64,000 bases of DNA from Hyperoodon ampullatus (Eukaryota; Chordata; Mammalia; Artiodactyla; Ziphiidae). The notes beneath the pieces are model-generated. The model worked only from the letters and a program-made list of their open reading frames with translations, had not been told where the DNA came from and did no database searches. The DNA lies in NCBI GenBank assembly GCA_949752795.1, contig OX457065.1:2046001-2110000 (forward strand). The letters run 5' to 3'. Both the position numbers and the translations under genes were made by a program. Positions 1-10,437 of the stretch are shown here, piece by piece; positions within the stretch are counted from its first letter, which is position 1; each line of letters opens with the position of its first letter.

Positions 1-645
1 GGTATATGTTAAAGGCCCACCTCCCTTCATCTGAGGATATCCAGTTTTCCTAGCACCATTTGTTGAAGACTGTCCTTTTCCCTTTGGTCCTTGTCAAAAA
101 TCAGTTGACCAAATATATGTGGGTTCCACTGGTCTCTGTCTGTCCTTACGCCAGTACTGCGCTCTTTCACTTACTGTCACTTTGAGGAAAGTTTCCATTG
201 GGAAGCTGAGTCCTCCAACTTTCTGCTTCTTTTTCAAGATTAGTTTGGCCATTTGGGCTCCTTGCAGTTCCCTCCTATTGGAATGTGAGGATCTGCTTTT
301 CCATTCCAGCAGAAAGTGATGGTTGGAATTTTAATAGGGACTGCCTTGAATCTGTAGATGGTTTTAGATAGAATGAACACCGTAACAGGAGTAAGTCTTC
401 CAATTCATTGACACAGATGTCTTTCTATTTATTTAGATTTCTTAAAAATTTCTTTTATACAGGTTTTGTAGTTTTTGGTGTACAAGCCTTACATGTCCTT
501 GGTTAGATTTATTCCTAAGTGTTTAATTCTTTTAGATGCTATTATAAAGTGGAATTGCTTTCTTAATTTCCATTTCAGATTTTTTTTTACTGGTGTAGAG
601 AAACACAAGTGACCTTGTACCCTGCAACTTTGCTGAATGCAATTC
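1..645 (-). mobile_element. Old L1 fragment, antisense
   Basis: Read on the + strand it shows the antisense L1 ORF2 landmarks in order: the ATCCAGTTTTCCTAGCACCA block near 39, AATCTGTAGATGG near 347, GATTTATTCCTAAGTGTTT near 506 and CCTGCAACTTTGCTGAATGC near 621. It is diverged and carries no intact frame. The element continues upstream of the window. Confidence 0.85.
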
Positions 646-699
646 TCCCTCTTTAAACATATAATTGTAATCATGAAGTATTTACATTTTTGAGTTCTG

Positions 700-990
700 C
701 TTTTATTACTTAACATTATATAGAGCAATTCTTCATGTAACCATCACCCTGTTCCTGACCCTTTGAAATGGCTTAAGTTTTCCTTCTTGTAAATAAATAG
801 TCCTGGGTGAACATCTCTGACCATCATTAAACTTTGTCTGTATTTTCGGGTTTTCCTCTTGAGAGAGCCCCAGGTATGGGGTCATAGGTCAAAGGGAAGG
901 AGCCCTTCAGAACCTTTTGTGCATCTCTGTGTTCTTTTCCATTTCACACAGGTGCCAGCGGTGAGCTCTAGTATCTAATTTAAAAATATA
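700..990 (-). mobile_element. Probable L1 fragment, antisense
   Basis: Has the flavour of an antisense L1 3' region (TGGGTGAACATCTCTGACC, then a GGTATGGGGTCATAGGTCAAAGG motif). It is strongly diverged. Together with 1400-1790 it appears to be one old element interrupted by two SINEs. Confidence 0.5.
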
Positions 991-995
991 TTTGG

Positions 996-1211
996 GGGGC
1001 TTCCCTGGTGGCGCAGTGGTTAAGAGTCCGCCTGCCGATGCAGGGGACAAGGGTTCGTGCCCCGGTCTGGGAAGATCCCACATGCTGCAGAGCGGCTAGG
1101 CCCGTGAGCCATGGCGCTGAGCCTGCGCATCTGGAGCCTGTGCTCCGCAAGGGGAGAGGCCACAACAGTGAGAGGCCCGCCTACCGCAAAAAAAAAAAAA
1201 AAAAAAAAAAA
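996..1211 (+). mobile_element. CHR-2 type SINE (tRNA-Glu-derived)
   Basis: Begins GGGCTTCCCTGGTGGCGCAG and ends GGCCCGCCTACCGC plus an A tract of about 24. The tRNA-derived head keeps an A-box-like TGGCGCAGTGGTT and a B-box-like GGGTTCGTGCC (about 1051-1061). It is flanked by a direct repeat AAAATATATTTGGGG (about 984-998 and 1208-1222), the target-site duplication. This short form with the CCGC-A(n) end is typical of cetacean CHR-2 copies. Confidence 0.95.
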
Positions 1212-1220
1212 TATATTTGG

Positions 1221-1400
1221 GGACTTCCCTGGCGGTCCAGTGGTTAGGACTTCGCCTTCCAATGCAGGGGGTGCGGGTTCAATCCCTGGTTGGGGAGCTA
1301 AGATCCCACATGCCTCGCGGCCAAAAAACCAAAAGATAAAACAGAAGCAGTATTGTAACAAATTCAATAAAGACTTTAAAAAAATATTTTAAAAAATACA
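1221..1400 (+). mobile_element. CHR-1 type SINE
   Basis: Begins GGGACTTCCCTGGCGGTCCA, has a B-box-like GGGTTCAATCC, continues through CATGCCTCGCGGCCAAAAAA and ends with a CAATAAAGACTTTAAAAA tail, the hallmark of the CHR-1 form. Its first bases overlap the 3' target duplication of the preceding SINE, so that copy landed within a few bases of the 5' end of this one. Confidence 0.9.
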
Positions 1401-1790
1401 TATTCGAAACATTTAGGATAGAATGTTGTTTTACTCTTGTTATAATATGTGATTCTTTAATTACTGGTAAGACTGAACATTCTTCCTTAAGTGTATTAAA
1501 TAGTTGTGTTTTTGTGTGTTTAATTTGTGCCCATGTGTTTTGTCTATTTGCCTCGTGATTTTAATGCTTTTCTTTTTGATATTCAGGAGTGTTTAATATT
1601 AATAAGGATGTTGTTAATAATTAACCCTTTGTCTATCATATTTCCTACAAATAAGTCTTTTGCATTTGTTGTTTGTCTTTCTGTTTTAGTTTTTTTTTTA
1701 ACATACAGAAGTTTCTAGTTTTTATGTAGTCAAGCTCTTTGTTTTTCTTTGTTTTTCTTTATCTCTGAAAGCATTTAAAATTACTCTTGC
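1400..1790 (-). mobile_element. L1 fragment, antisense
   Basis: Contains the antisense L1 series TTAACCCTTTGTCTATCATA near 1621 and CAGAAGTTTCTAGTTTTTAT near 1706, followed by GTAGTCAAGCTCTTTG. AT-rich, diverged, no intact frame. Confidence 0.8.
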
Positions 1791-2199
1791 ATAAGCATTT
1801 ATCAATGTTAACAGAAATAAAAATAGAAGATAAAAATGTACCCACAATCTTTCCAATGCAGCGAATTAAAGTGTTTTTCCCCTCGGAACCCTGTCAGTCT
1901 TTCCCACCTGTACACAGTTTGAGGTAGTCGTTATTACAGCATTGACACTGTTCTGTGTTCCAGGCTTTTTTGTTTATCTTTCCACTAAACGTTATTGTCT
2001 GACAGCATCCTTGGTGCATCTTTCTCCCAGACTCCCTCTGTGTTTCCTCCTGCTTTTAAACCCTTTCTTTTCCCTTGTTTATGTTTTAGCCACGGCCATC
2101 TGCTTAGTGCCTACCTTCTCCCCGGGATCAGGTGGGATGCCAAATCCATGTGACCTGGCTCCTGCCAGCAGGCTCCTACAAGGTGTGCCTTCCGTACCT

Positions 2200-2470
2200 G
2201 CTCTACGGCTGACTCACTTTACCTCTCAGCGTTGGTATTTCTTCCTCTGTAAAGTGGGAGCTCGTAAGTCCAGCCTCACAGTGTTTATTATGAGGGAGCA
2301 TTTGATGTGGGGCCTGGCACATCGTAGGGGCTTCGTAACAACAGCTGTAGCATGTGGAGCACCTATTGTGTGCGCGGCCCTGTACTAGGGCTTTCCTGAG
2401 TGCAATCAGTCCAATGCTCACCATTACCCCAGGCTTCTGTATCTGGCTCGACTGGTGAGAAAAATAAGGC
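2200..2470 (+). mobile_element. MIR and MIR/L2-like remnants
   Basis: The first part (2200-2345) has the MIR series CTGACTCACTTTACCTCTCA, CTTCCTCTGTAAAGTGGGAG and GGCCTGGCACATCGTAGG. The second part (about 2358-2470) resembles a further ancient element with the ACCTATTGTGTGC...TGTACTAGGGC motif. Both are well diverged. Confidence 0.7.
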
Positions 2471-2570
2471 ATAATAAGTATCGCTGGTTTTTTTTAGTAT
2501 CACTCTTTTGAATTCTGCTATTCCAAACCTAAAACATAGACTCTCTTTGTTTACATCTTTTACACGAGTT

Positions 2571-2596
2571 ACACACACACACACACAACACACACA
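2571..2596. repeat. (CA)n microsatellite
   Basis: About 13 AC units with one interruption (..ACACAACAC..). A poly-T/GTTTT-rich stretch follows at 2609-2638. Confidence 0.95.
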
Positions 2597-2607
2597 GATT
2601 CATATGC

Positions 2608-2638
<31 letters not shown>

Positions 2639-2984
2639 ACCGATGTGAGTTGTTTTTGTATGTTGATGAAGGTCAGCCTGCATGCACAGTCAGCAGGTCT
2701 GGGCCCGGCTCGTGCCATGAGGTACCACAGCTGCGCAGGGAGCGGGGTGGGGTGGGCGGGGAGGGGCGCTGGGAACAGGAGGCGCCCTCGGCTGTGCTCT
2801 GGGTCAGCTCCCACCTGGGCTGTGGGCCTGTGCTCAGCGCTCTTCCTGACATCTCTGGCTGGAGCCCCCTGTGCTCCTAGAGCCCAGACAGCAGCCTAGG
2901 TCTGGAACCCAGGCAGGAGGGGCCTCTTGTCCCCGGGGGGCTGCCAGCAGCCAGGATGCCCCATTGTGTGGCGTGCTCAGGAAA

Positions 2985-3660
2985 CCAACAAGGCCAGCTT
3001 CTCTGGAGCCTGGGAAAGGGCCAGACACCCAGCCCGAAACGCATTTATGTTTTGTTACAATACGTTGCCCAAAAGGGTTTGGATAAACAATAATTAAATT
3101 TCCGAAAGCTTTATGGTTAATCGCTGGAATTCTCAGCACACGCTTTTCCCCTTCTGTGGCCCTGGGCCTGGGGCTCGGAGCGCAGGCAGAGACGTGCGCG
3201 TGGGACGGGCCCTGGCTCAGGGCGGGTCCTGGCTCACTGACTCCGAGGCCTGAGCCCCCGCTTCGGTCTAAGGGTGGGCTCTTCCAGGGAACTGCCAGAG
3301 AGGAAAAATAATGACATTTCTCTGGGAAAGGGGCTTTGATGGAGCTCAGACACATTCTGCCGCTTTCAGTGGCTGTCAAGCTGCTGTTTCCACTCTGAAT
3401 ACAGACTCCAGTTATTAAGGCTACTGCAGAGTTGGGGAGGGGTGGGTAGGAATAAGGCAAGTAAAAATGCCACAAAGTTCCCTTATTCTTACTGAGATTC
3501 AGCTGTTCTCCTTGACTAAACATTCCATAGATTGCTGCGAGCCTTTGGTTAATTTGCAGAGTTCTGAAAAGGTTGTTTCTGGTCATTTTTCCCAGTGTTC
3601 TTATTGCCTTATGGAGAAGACCCTTTTCGAATGTCCTCACTCCACATTTTGCTGATTTTT
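2985..3660. promoter_or_regulatory. Candidate conserved non-coding block
   Basis: An AT-richer island inside GC-rich intron with no repeat I recognise, including GGATAAACAATAATTAAATT near 3081 and TTGGTTAATTTGCAGAG near 3545. A 293-codon open frame runs through it on the minus strand, but it has no known motif. Conservation cannot be judged from one sequence, so this is a weak call. Confidence 0.25.
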
Positions 3661-3718
3661 CAGTTTGTTGAGTCTTTGACCTGTACCTCATGAATTTATC
3701 CCAAATCAAGGCCAAGAA

Positions 3719-4350
3719 AAGAAAAGAAAAAAAAAAAAAGAAAAAGTCATATCCACCAACATATTTCTCACAATAGTGAAAAATTTGGGATGTTCTAAAT
3801 GAGACACATTGGGGGAAAGCATGTGAATTCTGAGCTGCACTGTTATGCAGCTGTTAAAAATGCAAGAAGAGGTGGCCGGGGGGCGGGGAGGCAGGAGTTT
3901 AACACGGTGGTTGTGGGCCCTGGTTCTGGAATCGGGTGGGGTAGAGGTTGGCTCTGAGACTGATGGCTGTGACTTGGAGCAAATTAATCCACCTCTCTAA
4001 GCCTCACTTTGTCATCTGTAAAATGGTGCCAATTCCATGGTGGTTTTGTGGGGTTTCAATGAAAGCGTCCAGGTCGTATTGTTGGCTTAGTCAAGTGAGT
4101 CTTATTATTATCATTGCTGTTGTTATTTTTCAATAGAAAATTCTTCCTGATATAACGGTAAATAGACTAGAGGGATATGAAATTGTATGAATATTGTAAC
4201 CAAAATATGAAAAAAATAATTCCTTGGCAATGCACGGAGAAACCAAGGTTGGAAGAAAGCACACCACAGTGATGGGATTGTGGGTTGTATATTTTCTCTT
4301 TTCTGTTTTTTGATTTTTTGTTTTCCAGTGGAAAAGGTAAATGTATACTC
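3719..4350 (+). mobile_element. L1 3'-end-type fragment split by a MIR
   Basis: An A-rich simple tract (3719-3745) is followed by TTCTCACAATAGTGAAAAAT and TTATGCAGCTGTTAAAAATG (to about 3880), then, after a MIR, by about 4136-4350, where GTGATGGGATTGTGGG and TTTCTCTTTTCTG resemble the 3' untranslated part of old L1. Orientation is sense to the gene. The exact subfamily is unclear. Confidence 0.6.
3895..4115 (+). mobile_element. MIR SINE
   Basis: Reads GGTTGTGGGCCCTGGTTCTG, CTGTGACTTGGAGCAAATTA, CTCTCTAAGCCTCACTTTGT, CATCTGTAAAATGGTGCC and GGTTTTGTGGGGTTTCAATG, which follow the MIR core in order. Confidence 0.85.
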
Positions 4351-4758
4351 ATAGTAAGAGTCTTTTCTTAAAGAGGCAGGCTCTCCAGGAGGCCGGGAGG
4401 CTGTGGAGGGGGCCTCCGGGCAGGTCTGGCAGGGACTTCTCAGTACCTGTGCTTCCCAAGTCTCTGCAGGAGGCCGGGCTGTGCCCCGTGGTCCTCTCCA
4501 AGGGCGTCTTTATTCAGGGGCCTGGGGCCTGGGCTTCACCGCTCCTCCTCAGGGAGGGTTTGGAGTAGCGGCTAAACCTAGGAGCCCCCTTCTGACTTCT
4601 TTCGTTCAACACGAGGCGTTCCCTTCCGGCCTCCGTGCCCTGCTCTGCCAGGTGGGAGCACAGCGACGCCGCCCCCTCGGCGCCTTCGACGGGGTGAGAG
4701 CAGAGACCTCCCGTCGTGCTCATCGGTGACCGTGGTGGGACTTGTCTTTCTGTTCCAG

Positions 4759-4855
4759 GTTCCGAGGTGCACCCATCCTACCCGTGGCGGCCAGGCCTGG
4801 GGGACCGGACGCCCCCGAAACAGAAGCTCCACAGGGCATCCCAGAGCTCATTGAG
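4759..4855 (+). CDS. EEFSEC: EEFSEC exon 4 (end of GTPase domain)
   Basis: eEFSec is the cytosolic GTPase that carries Sec-tRNA[Ser]Sec to the ribosome at UGA codons marked by a SECIS element, working with SBP2. This 97-bp exon starts with one base that completes a split Lys codon, then reads 32 codons, beginning FRGAPILPVAARPGG and ending GIPELIE. This matches human residues 175-207 as I recall them, the last strand and helix of the G domain. The acceptor is a pyrimidine run ending TTCCAG at 4758; the donor is GTACCG at 4856. The VAAR motif is the likely G5 nucleotide-binding loop; human has VAAK, so Lys is replaced by Arg here. The preceding exon lies outside the window. The exon number assumes the human 7-exon structure. 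Confidence 0.95.
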
Positions 4856-5369
4856 GTACCGCCAGCTTGATCCGCGTCGGGGGCTCCGGCTCACTCCAGG
4901 GGGGGCCCAGCGAGGGGACTCTCCACACTGACCCCTCGGTGCCACCTCCCTCGCCTTCCTCACGGAGTTCAGTCAGGGCAGAGCTGCAGGCCTCCAGTCG
5001 GCAGCCCCGGCTCTGCAGAGCTGTCCACATCCTCGTGAGCCTCCTCTCTCCTTTCCCCGTCAAACTCATCCACGAGGCAGCTCCCGCCAGGCTGGGGCTC
5101 TGGGGCTGCGTCACCCACTCCAGCACCTAGGGTTGTGCCAGCCCCTCCAGTGGGTCCCTCCCAGGCGGGTCCAGCGTGGCTTCCATCCTCGTCCCTTCCG
5201 CCAGGCTTGGGGATCACGGACAGAGGGGGAGCCCAGCCATCGGGAGGGCCCGGGGCACCCAGCGGGCAGGGTGAGAGTGGAGTCCCTCTGCTGAGCCCCC
5301 GGGCAGCTCAGAGGCTGCGGGGGTGAGGTGTCTTGACCCTGGCCCTGGACGGCGCATTAGAGCACTGGC

Positions 5370-5500
5370 CTCGCCACATCTCTGTGACCTTCCGCGCTTG
5401 ACCTGCTCTCTCTGGTCTCGGTACCCTCACTTATAAAGTCAGGGAGATGGTGCCACCGCTTGGCGTGTGGAGTTCGTGTTCCCACGTGTAACATGCTGGA
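5370..5500 (+). mobile_element. MIR fragment
   Basis: TCTCTGTGACCTTCCGC, then GGTACCCTCACTTATAAAGT and GGAGATGGTGCC, fit the central MIR core. Diverged. Confidence 0.55.
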
Positions 5501-5614
5501 ATGGTGCCGCATCAGAGCTTACTTGGATGGTGAGACTGGTCATCACGTACCAGGCACCAACCACCCTGAGCTCTTTTTGTACGTGATTATTAACATCCAC
5601 GATTACATGATTGT

Positions 5615-5755
5615 TAACAAGACTTGAGAGGTTTAAGGTATTTATCCGCATTTTGCTAAGAAAGAGCCTGAGACTCAGAGATGCTAAGTGACTTGCCCAC
5701 TGTCTCACAGTCAGCGTGAGGTGGAGCTGGGATTCAGATCCAGGCTGACTGTGTT
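5615..5755 (-). mobile_element. MIR fragment, antisense
   Basis: GAGACTCAGAGATGCTAAGT, GACTTGCCCACTGTCTCACA and GCTGGGATTCAGATCCAGGC are the reverse-oriented MIR core. Confidence 0.8.
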
Positions 5756-6922
5756 GGGGCCCACCTGCCCTGGGTCCGCAGAGCCGGGGTCAGGTGTGAC
5801 CACATGCACGGCTGCTGTTGCTGTGATTACACGGTGCTGACCTTGCTGACTTAGCAAAACAAACATTTTCTGGGTGAAGCTTTTGCTACTTTTTCATCAG
5901 CTCCAGAGAGCACTGGTCTAGGAACCTGGGACAGTTGTTTTTGTTAAAGCAAAATCCACAAAAATGCTGGCTATTGAAATTGTTCATATATTCCTTTGAG
6001 AAGCCTCTGCGCAAATCTCAGGCCAAGCCTGTTTTGCGACTCTAGTCTTTTTCCACAAGAGTAGTTATCATGAGACTGAGAGTTTGGGACATTCACTACC
6101 AAATACTTTTTTGACAGTCTCTTCCCTAACGAAATCAGAAAGAAGCAAGAGGACTAACGTGGTCTTGATTTCCATTTGTTTCTTGGTAATCAGCTCCGAC
6201 AGCACCGCGGAGCACAAGGGCAGTGGGCTGGCTGAGGCGGAAGCACGCGGGAGAGTGTGCAGAACAGGAAAAGCAGACCCACCGCGGAGGGCCAGTCCCG
6301 CTGTCCCCGCCGGGGCTTGGGGAAGGGGCCTTCACCCCTGCCCTGCCAGACAGAGGCTGATGCCCTGGGCATGTCCTTCAGGTTCCCTTCAGGCACCCCG
6401 ATGCAGCTGCTGGAGCTGCTTGGGGTGCTCATGGCCTGGCGGGGGAGTGGACAAGCAGACGATCCCAGCTGCATGTTACCTGGCGACACAGCCAGCGCAA
6501 GGGCTTTCTAGAGGCAGCATCGCCAGGGGGAGGGGGAGGCCACACTGGCTGGCGAGCTGCCAGGGCTGGCCGGTGGCCGATGCCCAGTGTGAGCGGGCGT
6601 GTGAGGCTGGGGAGCGACGTGCCCACGGGTGCCCTCGGTGGGCTGCCTCCGCGGCTGTGTGCGGGCCTGGAACCCAGCCCGTTGGGCCGCCGCTGCGGGA
6701 GTCCCAGCGGGAGGGGGTGAAGGAGCGTCCTCCACGGGCCCTTTCCCTCTGCACCGAGAGAGGGAGTGGGGCCTCGGCAGAGGCTCGGAGTGCAGTCGGA
6801 GGTGGTCCGCTCTGAGCTCCGGGGCCAGCTTGCCGAGCCCTGGTCACACCCCCTGCTCTCCTCTGCGCCGCCCCGTCCAGCTCCTCTCCCGACAGGGTGT
6901 GGCACCGGCATCTCTTTTCTAG

Positions 6923-7087
6923 CTCCTGACGTCCCAGATTTCCATCCCAAGGAGAGACCCCTCGGGCCCGTTCCTCATGTCTGTGGACCACTGCTTCTCC
7001 ATCAAAGGCCAAGGCACCGTGATGACAGGGACCATCCTCTCAGGCTCCGTCAGCCTTGGTGACAGCGTGGAGATCCCCACCCTCAAG
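6923..7087 (+). CDS. EEFSEC: EEFSEC exon 5 (linker and start of domain II)
   Basis: The exon is 165 bp, 55 codons, phase 0 at both ends. It reads LLTSQISIPRRDPSG, then PFLMSVDHCFSIKGQGTVMTG, and ends at VEIPTLK. It joins exon 4 (..ELIE) and exon 6 (VVRK..) in frame and equals human residues 208-262 in length. It encodes the link from the G domain to the EF-Tu-like beta-barrel domain II; the GQGTVMTGT stretch is typical of domain II in SelB/eEFSec proteins. The acceptor is CTCTTTTCTAG ending at 6922 and the donor is GTCAGT at 7088. Differences from human that I can recall are conservative (Thr to Arg after ISIP, Ile to Val after LSGS, Ala to Thr near the end). No stop or frameshift. Confidence 0.97.
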
Positions 7088-7936
7088 GTCAGTGTCGCCT
7101 TGCCCTTCCTTTGGGCGCCTCCCTCTGTCCCTGGGCCCCTCCAGCTGCGGGGCCCGCTCCCTCCGCTCTCCCGTCCTGCCCCCGTGCTCGCCCCGATTCT
7201 CGGAACAGCCCCAGGTCGTTGGGAGACTCTCAAGCAGGCATTCTTTATGGAGAAGTGGAGCCTCCAGAGGGTGTGTGGGCTCCGGAGCATGTGGCCCATG
7301 AGTGAGGGCGCTGGGTGGAAGCCCTCCCCCTTTCTACAAACCCCCAGGTCAGGGTGGCAAGTACGTGTGGACTCATTTCTGGGTCCCCTTTGCTTCACCA
7401 CAGGGATTGCAAATTAAACACAATTAGAACCTTGTGTTGCTCAGAGCCGTACAGTCTGGACACCACCCAGATGAGTGTCACATTCCTAGTGACACTGGCA
7501 GCTGCCACGTCATCTGTGGAAGACCTGTGAGAAGGCTGGCAGCTGGGGTCTCCCCGTCACCCCCGACTCCTGGTAACTGCTGGCCTGGCTCTGATTTAAA
7601 AGGTGTCCAGTGGCCTTGATACTTCCCTCCGGTGGGCTTTGCTTAAGGTTTTTGTTTACTGGAAAAGAAGAACTTAGAGCTCCCTAAGCGCCCTTCTCCG
7701 TGGGAAATCCAGGGTGGGGAACAAGGGCTGGTTAGAACTCGCAAAGCTCCCAGGAATTCTGGCGTCCAGGGAAGGTCTCTGGTCCTCAGAGGAGGCTACA
7801 GTGCAGGGGAGTGGAGGCTTGCTCTCGGCCTGTGTCCGAGGCCAGGGACGGTGCCGGCCACTGGAGGTGCTCACAGCCCCGGACTGGAGTCCGGGGGCCT
7901 GTGTGGAGACGGGCTGTGCGGTTGTCTGGCTCACTG

Positions 7937-8315
7937 GTTGTATTAGTCACCGACCTCCAGAGAAACAGAACCAACAGGGTGTGTGTGTGTGTGTGTGTGT
8001 ACAAAGAGAGAGATTTTAAGGAACTGGCTGGTATGATTGTGAGGCCAGCGGGCTGGAGACCCAGGGCAGAGTCGCAGTTCAAATCTGAAGGCTGAAGGCT
8101 GTTGGCTGCAGAATTTCCTCTTCTTCCCGGGAGGACAGTCTTGTCCTGTTCAGGCCTTGTCCACCATCATTATGGAGTGTCGTCTGCTGTACTCCAAGTC
8201 TACTCATCTAAATGTTAATCTCATCCAGAAAACACCTTCACAGAAATCAGAATAATGCTTAAGCAAATATCTGGGCCGTGTGGCCCAGCCAAGTGGACAC
8301 ATGACATTCACCATC
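7937..8315 (+). mobile_element. LTR-like dispersed repeat (family uncertain)
   Basis: Starts TGTATTAGTCACCGACCTCC, passes AGAGAAACAGAACCAACAGG, GGCTGGAGACCCAGGGCAGA, ATGTTAATCTCATCCAGAAA and AAATATCTGGGCCGTGTGGC, and ends near GACATTCACCA. I recognise this as a frequent mammalian dispersed consensus that begins with TG and ends with CA, like a solo LTR, but I cannot name the family with certainty. Confidence 0.6.
7979..8000. repeat. (GT)11 microsatellite
   Basis: Eleven uninterrupted GT units inside the preceding dispersed repeat, at a place where other copies of that repeat often have TA/TG-rich simple sequence. Confidence 0.95.
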
Positions 8316-9159
8316 CCCCTGGGGGGAGGTCCACGTCTGCAGGGTCTGCCCTGAGCGAGGGGAAGGCCGGAGCACTGCTGACGCTGGGCCTGGCGTTGGC
8401 CGCTTCCGGGCCAGGGCAGCCTGAGGCAGGAGAGGGGCGTCTCGGGAGTGAGAGCAATGACCGGTGCTTCCGCAGGTGAGGAAACGTCAGCTTGAGATCT
8501 CTCCCCTCCACCCGTTCCTCCTGCAGAGCCGGGGGTCGTAGGGAAGAGTCTCGTGACCAGGGTGGGCCAACCTGAGGGCTCCCTGGGGCGGCAGCAGGAG
8601 TTGGAGGGCCAGGGTCCCCTGACACTGTGAGGCATGGTCCCCTCCTCCCCTGGCTGCCGTGGAGCCTCCTGTGAAGGCCGTCAGTCCCGGATAGAAAGAC
8701 TACTCAGATCAAATCCATGTTGCACCGAGTACTGAAAGTGCAAATCTTAAAAAACAAAGCACAAAATTATGAAAACAAACTAGACTTACATTTAACAAAA
8801 CTAAGCTCATACGAGTGACTGTGTTTTAATTCCCAGCTGGGACAGGAAATGAATACAACGCTAAATCCCCTTCCGTTCCCTGTGCCCCCTGCGGCAGACC
8901 CCTCGGGGCCCCCTGGCCCCGTTCCCCCTCTGCCCTGGGCCAGCAGCTGGGAGGGGGTGTGGGGCAGAAGAGGGCTCTGTGAGAAGCAGACGCAGACTTG
9001 GGTGCCTGAGGCTCTGGAGGGAAGGAGACGCGTCTGATGACCGGCCCAGTCAGTGGCCGCAGCGCTGGGGCCCAGGGCGTGGAGGAGGCGAAGGCAGGGC
9101 CAGTGGCCACCTTAAGCTCTCAGGGGTGCGAGTGGGGGCTTCTGAGATCTTTGGCTACT

Positions 9160-10437
9160 GTTTTTATCCTTATAAAGATGAACTTGCCTCTCAGAGTCCC
9201 AGGTACTGAGCTGTGGTACTTGGGCACGTGGAGGTTGCTTGGCAAAGACAAAGTTTATTCTCTTGCTTTTGGGCGCCTGTTTTCCCCCAGCCTACTTTCC
9301 AGCCCTCTTGGTATCTATTGCTGTGCAAGCCTCTAATTTACTAGTCGGGGGAAGCAGAACTTGTAGCAATGAACTTGGATTTGGGCTGAAGGGTTTTCTA
9401 AGCAAAGTGTGGAAGATGCAGCCTGGTTTCTCCTTTGCTGCTTACAGTAAAATGGAGAGAGAAGGCGTGAATTGAGGAAGGAGCTGTGATTAGCAAGGGG
9501 AACCAGCCCCTGAGGGCGTGGGAAATTCTTGGCTTGTGCAGATCCCAAAGGATGCTGAAAGCAGGAGATTCACTTCTGAGAGCGTGTGCCCTGGAGAAAG
9601 GCCACGGGCGAGGCTGGACAGCCTTTGCTGAAGAGTTTGGGTGTGTGTCTCACGGGTGCAATCAAATATCTAGCAGACGCCAGGACAGAGCCGGGCTTCT
9701 CCAGGAAGGATCTGTGGAGAACCCTCTTGGTGAATGGCATAGATCCCCTCTTCACATACATGAGAGACCCACAGGTTTTTGAGGCTGTTATATCATCAGA
9801 AACACTGCCAACCAGGATGTAAAGGGACAGAGACCCGACAAAATTAAAAAAAACAACAACAAAAAGCAATTGGACTTCCCGGATTGTACATGCAGGAAGT
9901 AGCAGGTAGAAGGACTCAGCCACAGCATGGGTTATCCTTCAAGATAAAGGAGGAATGACTCCAAGGGCAGAGCTCTGGACACAGAGGCAGAGGCCAGAGA
10001 GGCGAGCCCAGAGGCCAGGGCCAATGGAGCTTCCATGGGCCCGGAGGGCAAAGGATCAAGCCACAGAGGGTCATTCGCAGGCCTGGACACCTAATAGAAT
10101 TTGTTTTGCTGGGTTTCAAACTTGCTTGGGACCAGTGACCTCTGAGTTCCTTCCATTTTCTCCCTATCCCTGTATTTTAAAAACGGATAACTTGTTTTCC
10201 AGTATTACAGGTCCACAGATAGAGAGGCGTCTTGCCCCAGGATAGATCATTCCAGATGACTCATGCCTAGTTAGGTGACTTAGCTGATGATACTTTTGAG
10301 CTGATGACATTTAGATGAGATTTTGGACCTAATTAGAGTTAATGCTGTAATGGGGTGAGAATCTGGGATATTGGGATGGGGTGAAAGTATTTTGCACATG
10401 AGATGGATGTGACGTTTGGGGGACCAGAGGGTGGACT
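9160..10437 (+). mobile_element. ERVL-MaLR internal region (defective, non-coding)
   Basis: The 3' part follows the MaLR internal consensus: a ..CTCCCTATCCCTGTATTTT.. block near 10161, an ACAGGTCCACAGATAGAGAG block, then GAGCTGATGACATTTAGATG, GGGATATTGGGATGGGGTGA and GTGACGTTTGGGGGACCAGA just before the LTR. The 5' limit is approximate; the part before about 9500 is assigned only by context. No retroviral protein frame is present: MaLR elements are ancient non-coding relatives of endogenous retroviruses. Confidence 0.65.

Larger units (their letters stand above)
1..4758 (+). other. EEFSEC: EEFSEC intron 3, 3' part
   Basis: Non-coding sequence upstream of exon 4; the intron starts before the window. 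It holds old antisense L1 pieces (1-645, about 700-990, 1400-1790), two adjacent SINEs (996-1400), MIR copies, a split sense-strand L1 3' fragment, a CA microsatellite and an AT-richer block at 2985-3660. From 4360 to 4740 the sequence is GC-rich with no recognisable element. No open frame here resembles a protein I know. Confidence 0.9.
4856..6922 (+). other. EEFSEC: EEFSEC intron 4 (2067 bp)
   Basis: Bounded by GTACCG at 4856 and CTTTTCTAG at 6922. It contains a sense MIR near 5370-5500 and an antisense MIR at 5615-5755. The stretch 5800-6180 is AT-richer and unassigned; 6200-6900 is GC-rich and repeat-poor. Open frames of up to 243 codons in the GC-rich part show no known motif and overlap one another on both strands, so I regard them as chance. 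Confidence 0.93.

Noticed and set aside
1008..1062. tRNA gene at the SINE head
   Set aside because: A- and B-box-like motifs are present, but the sequence is the tRNA-derived head of a SINE and does not form a complete cloverleaf gene.
2834..3715. 293-codon open frame on the minus strand
   Set aside because: No domain or family resemblance. It crosses from AT-rich to GC-rich sequence with a change in amino-acid composition. Kept only as part of a candidate non-coding block.
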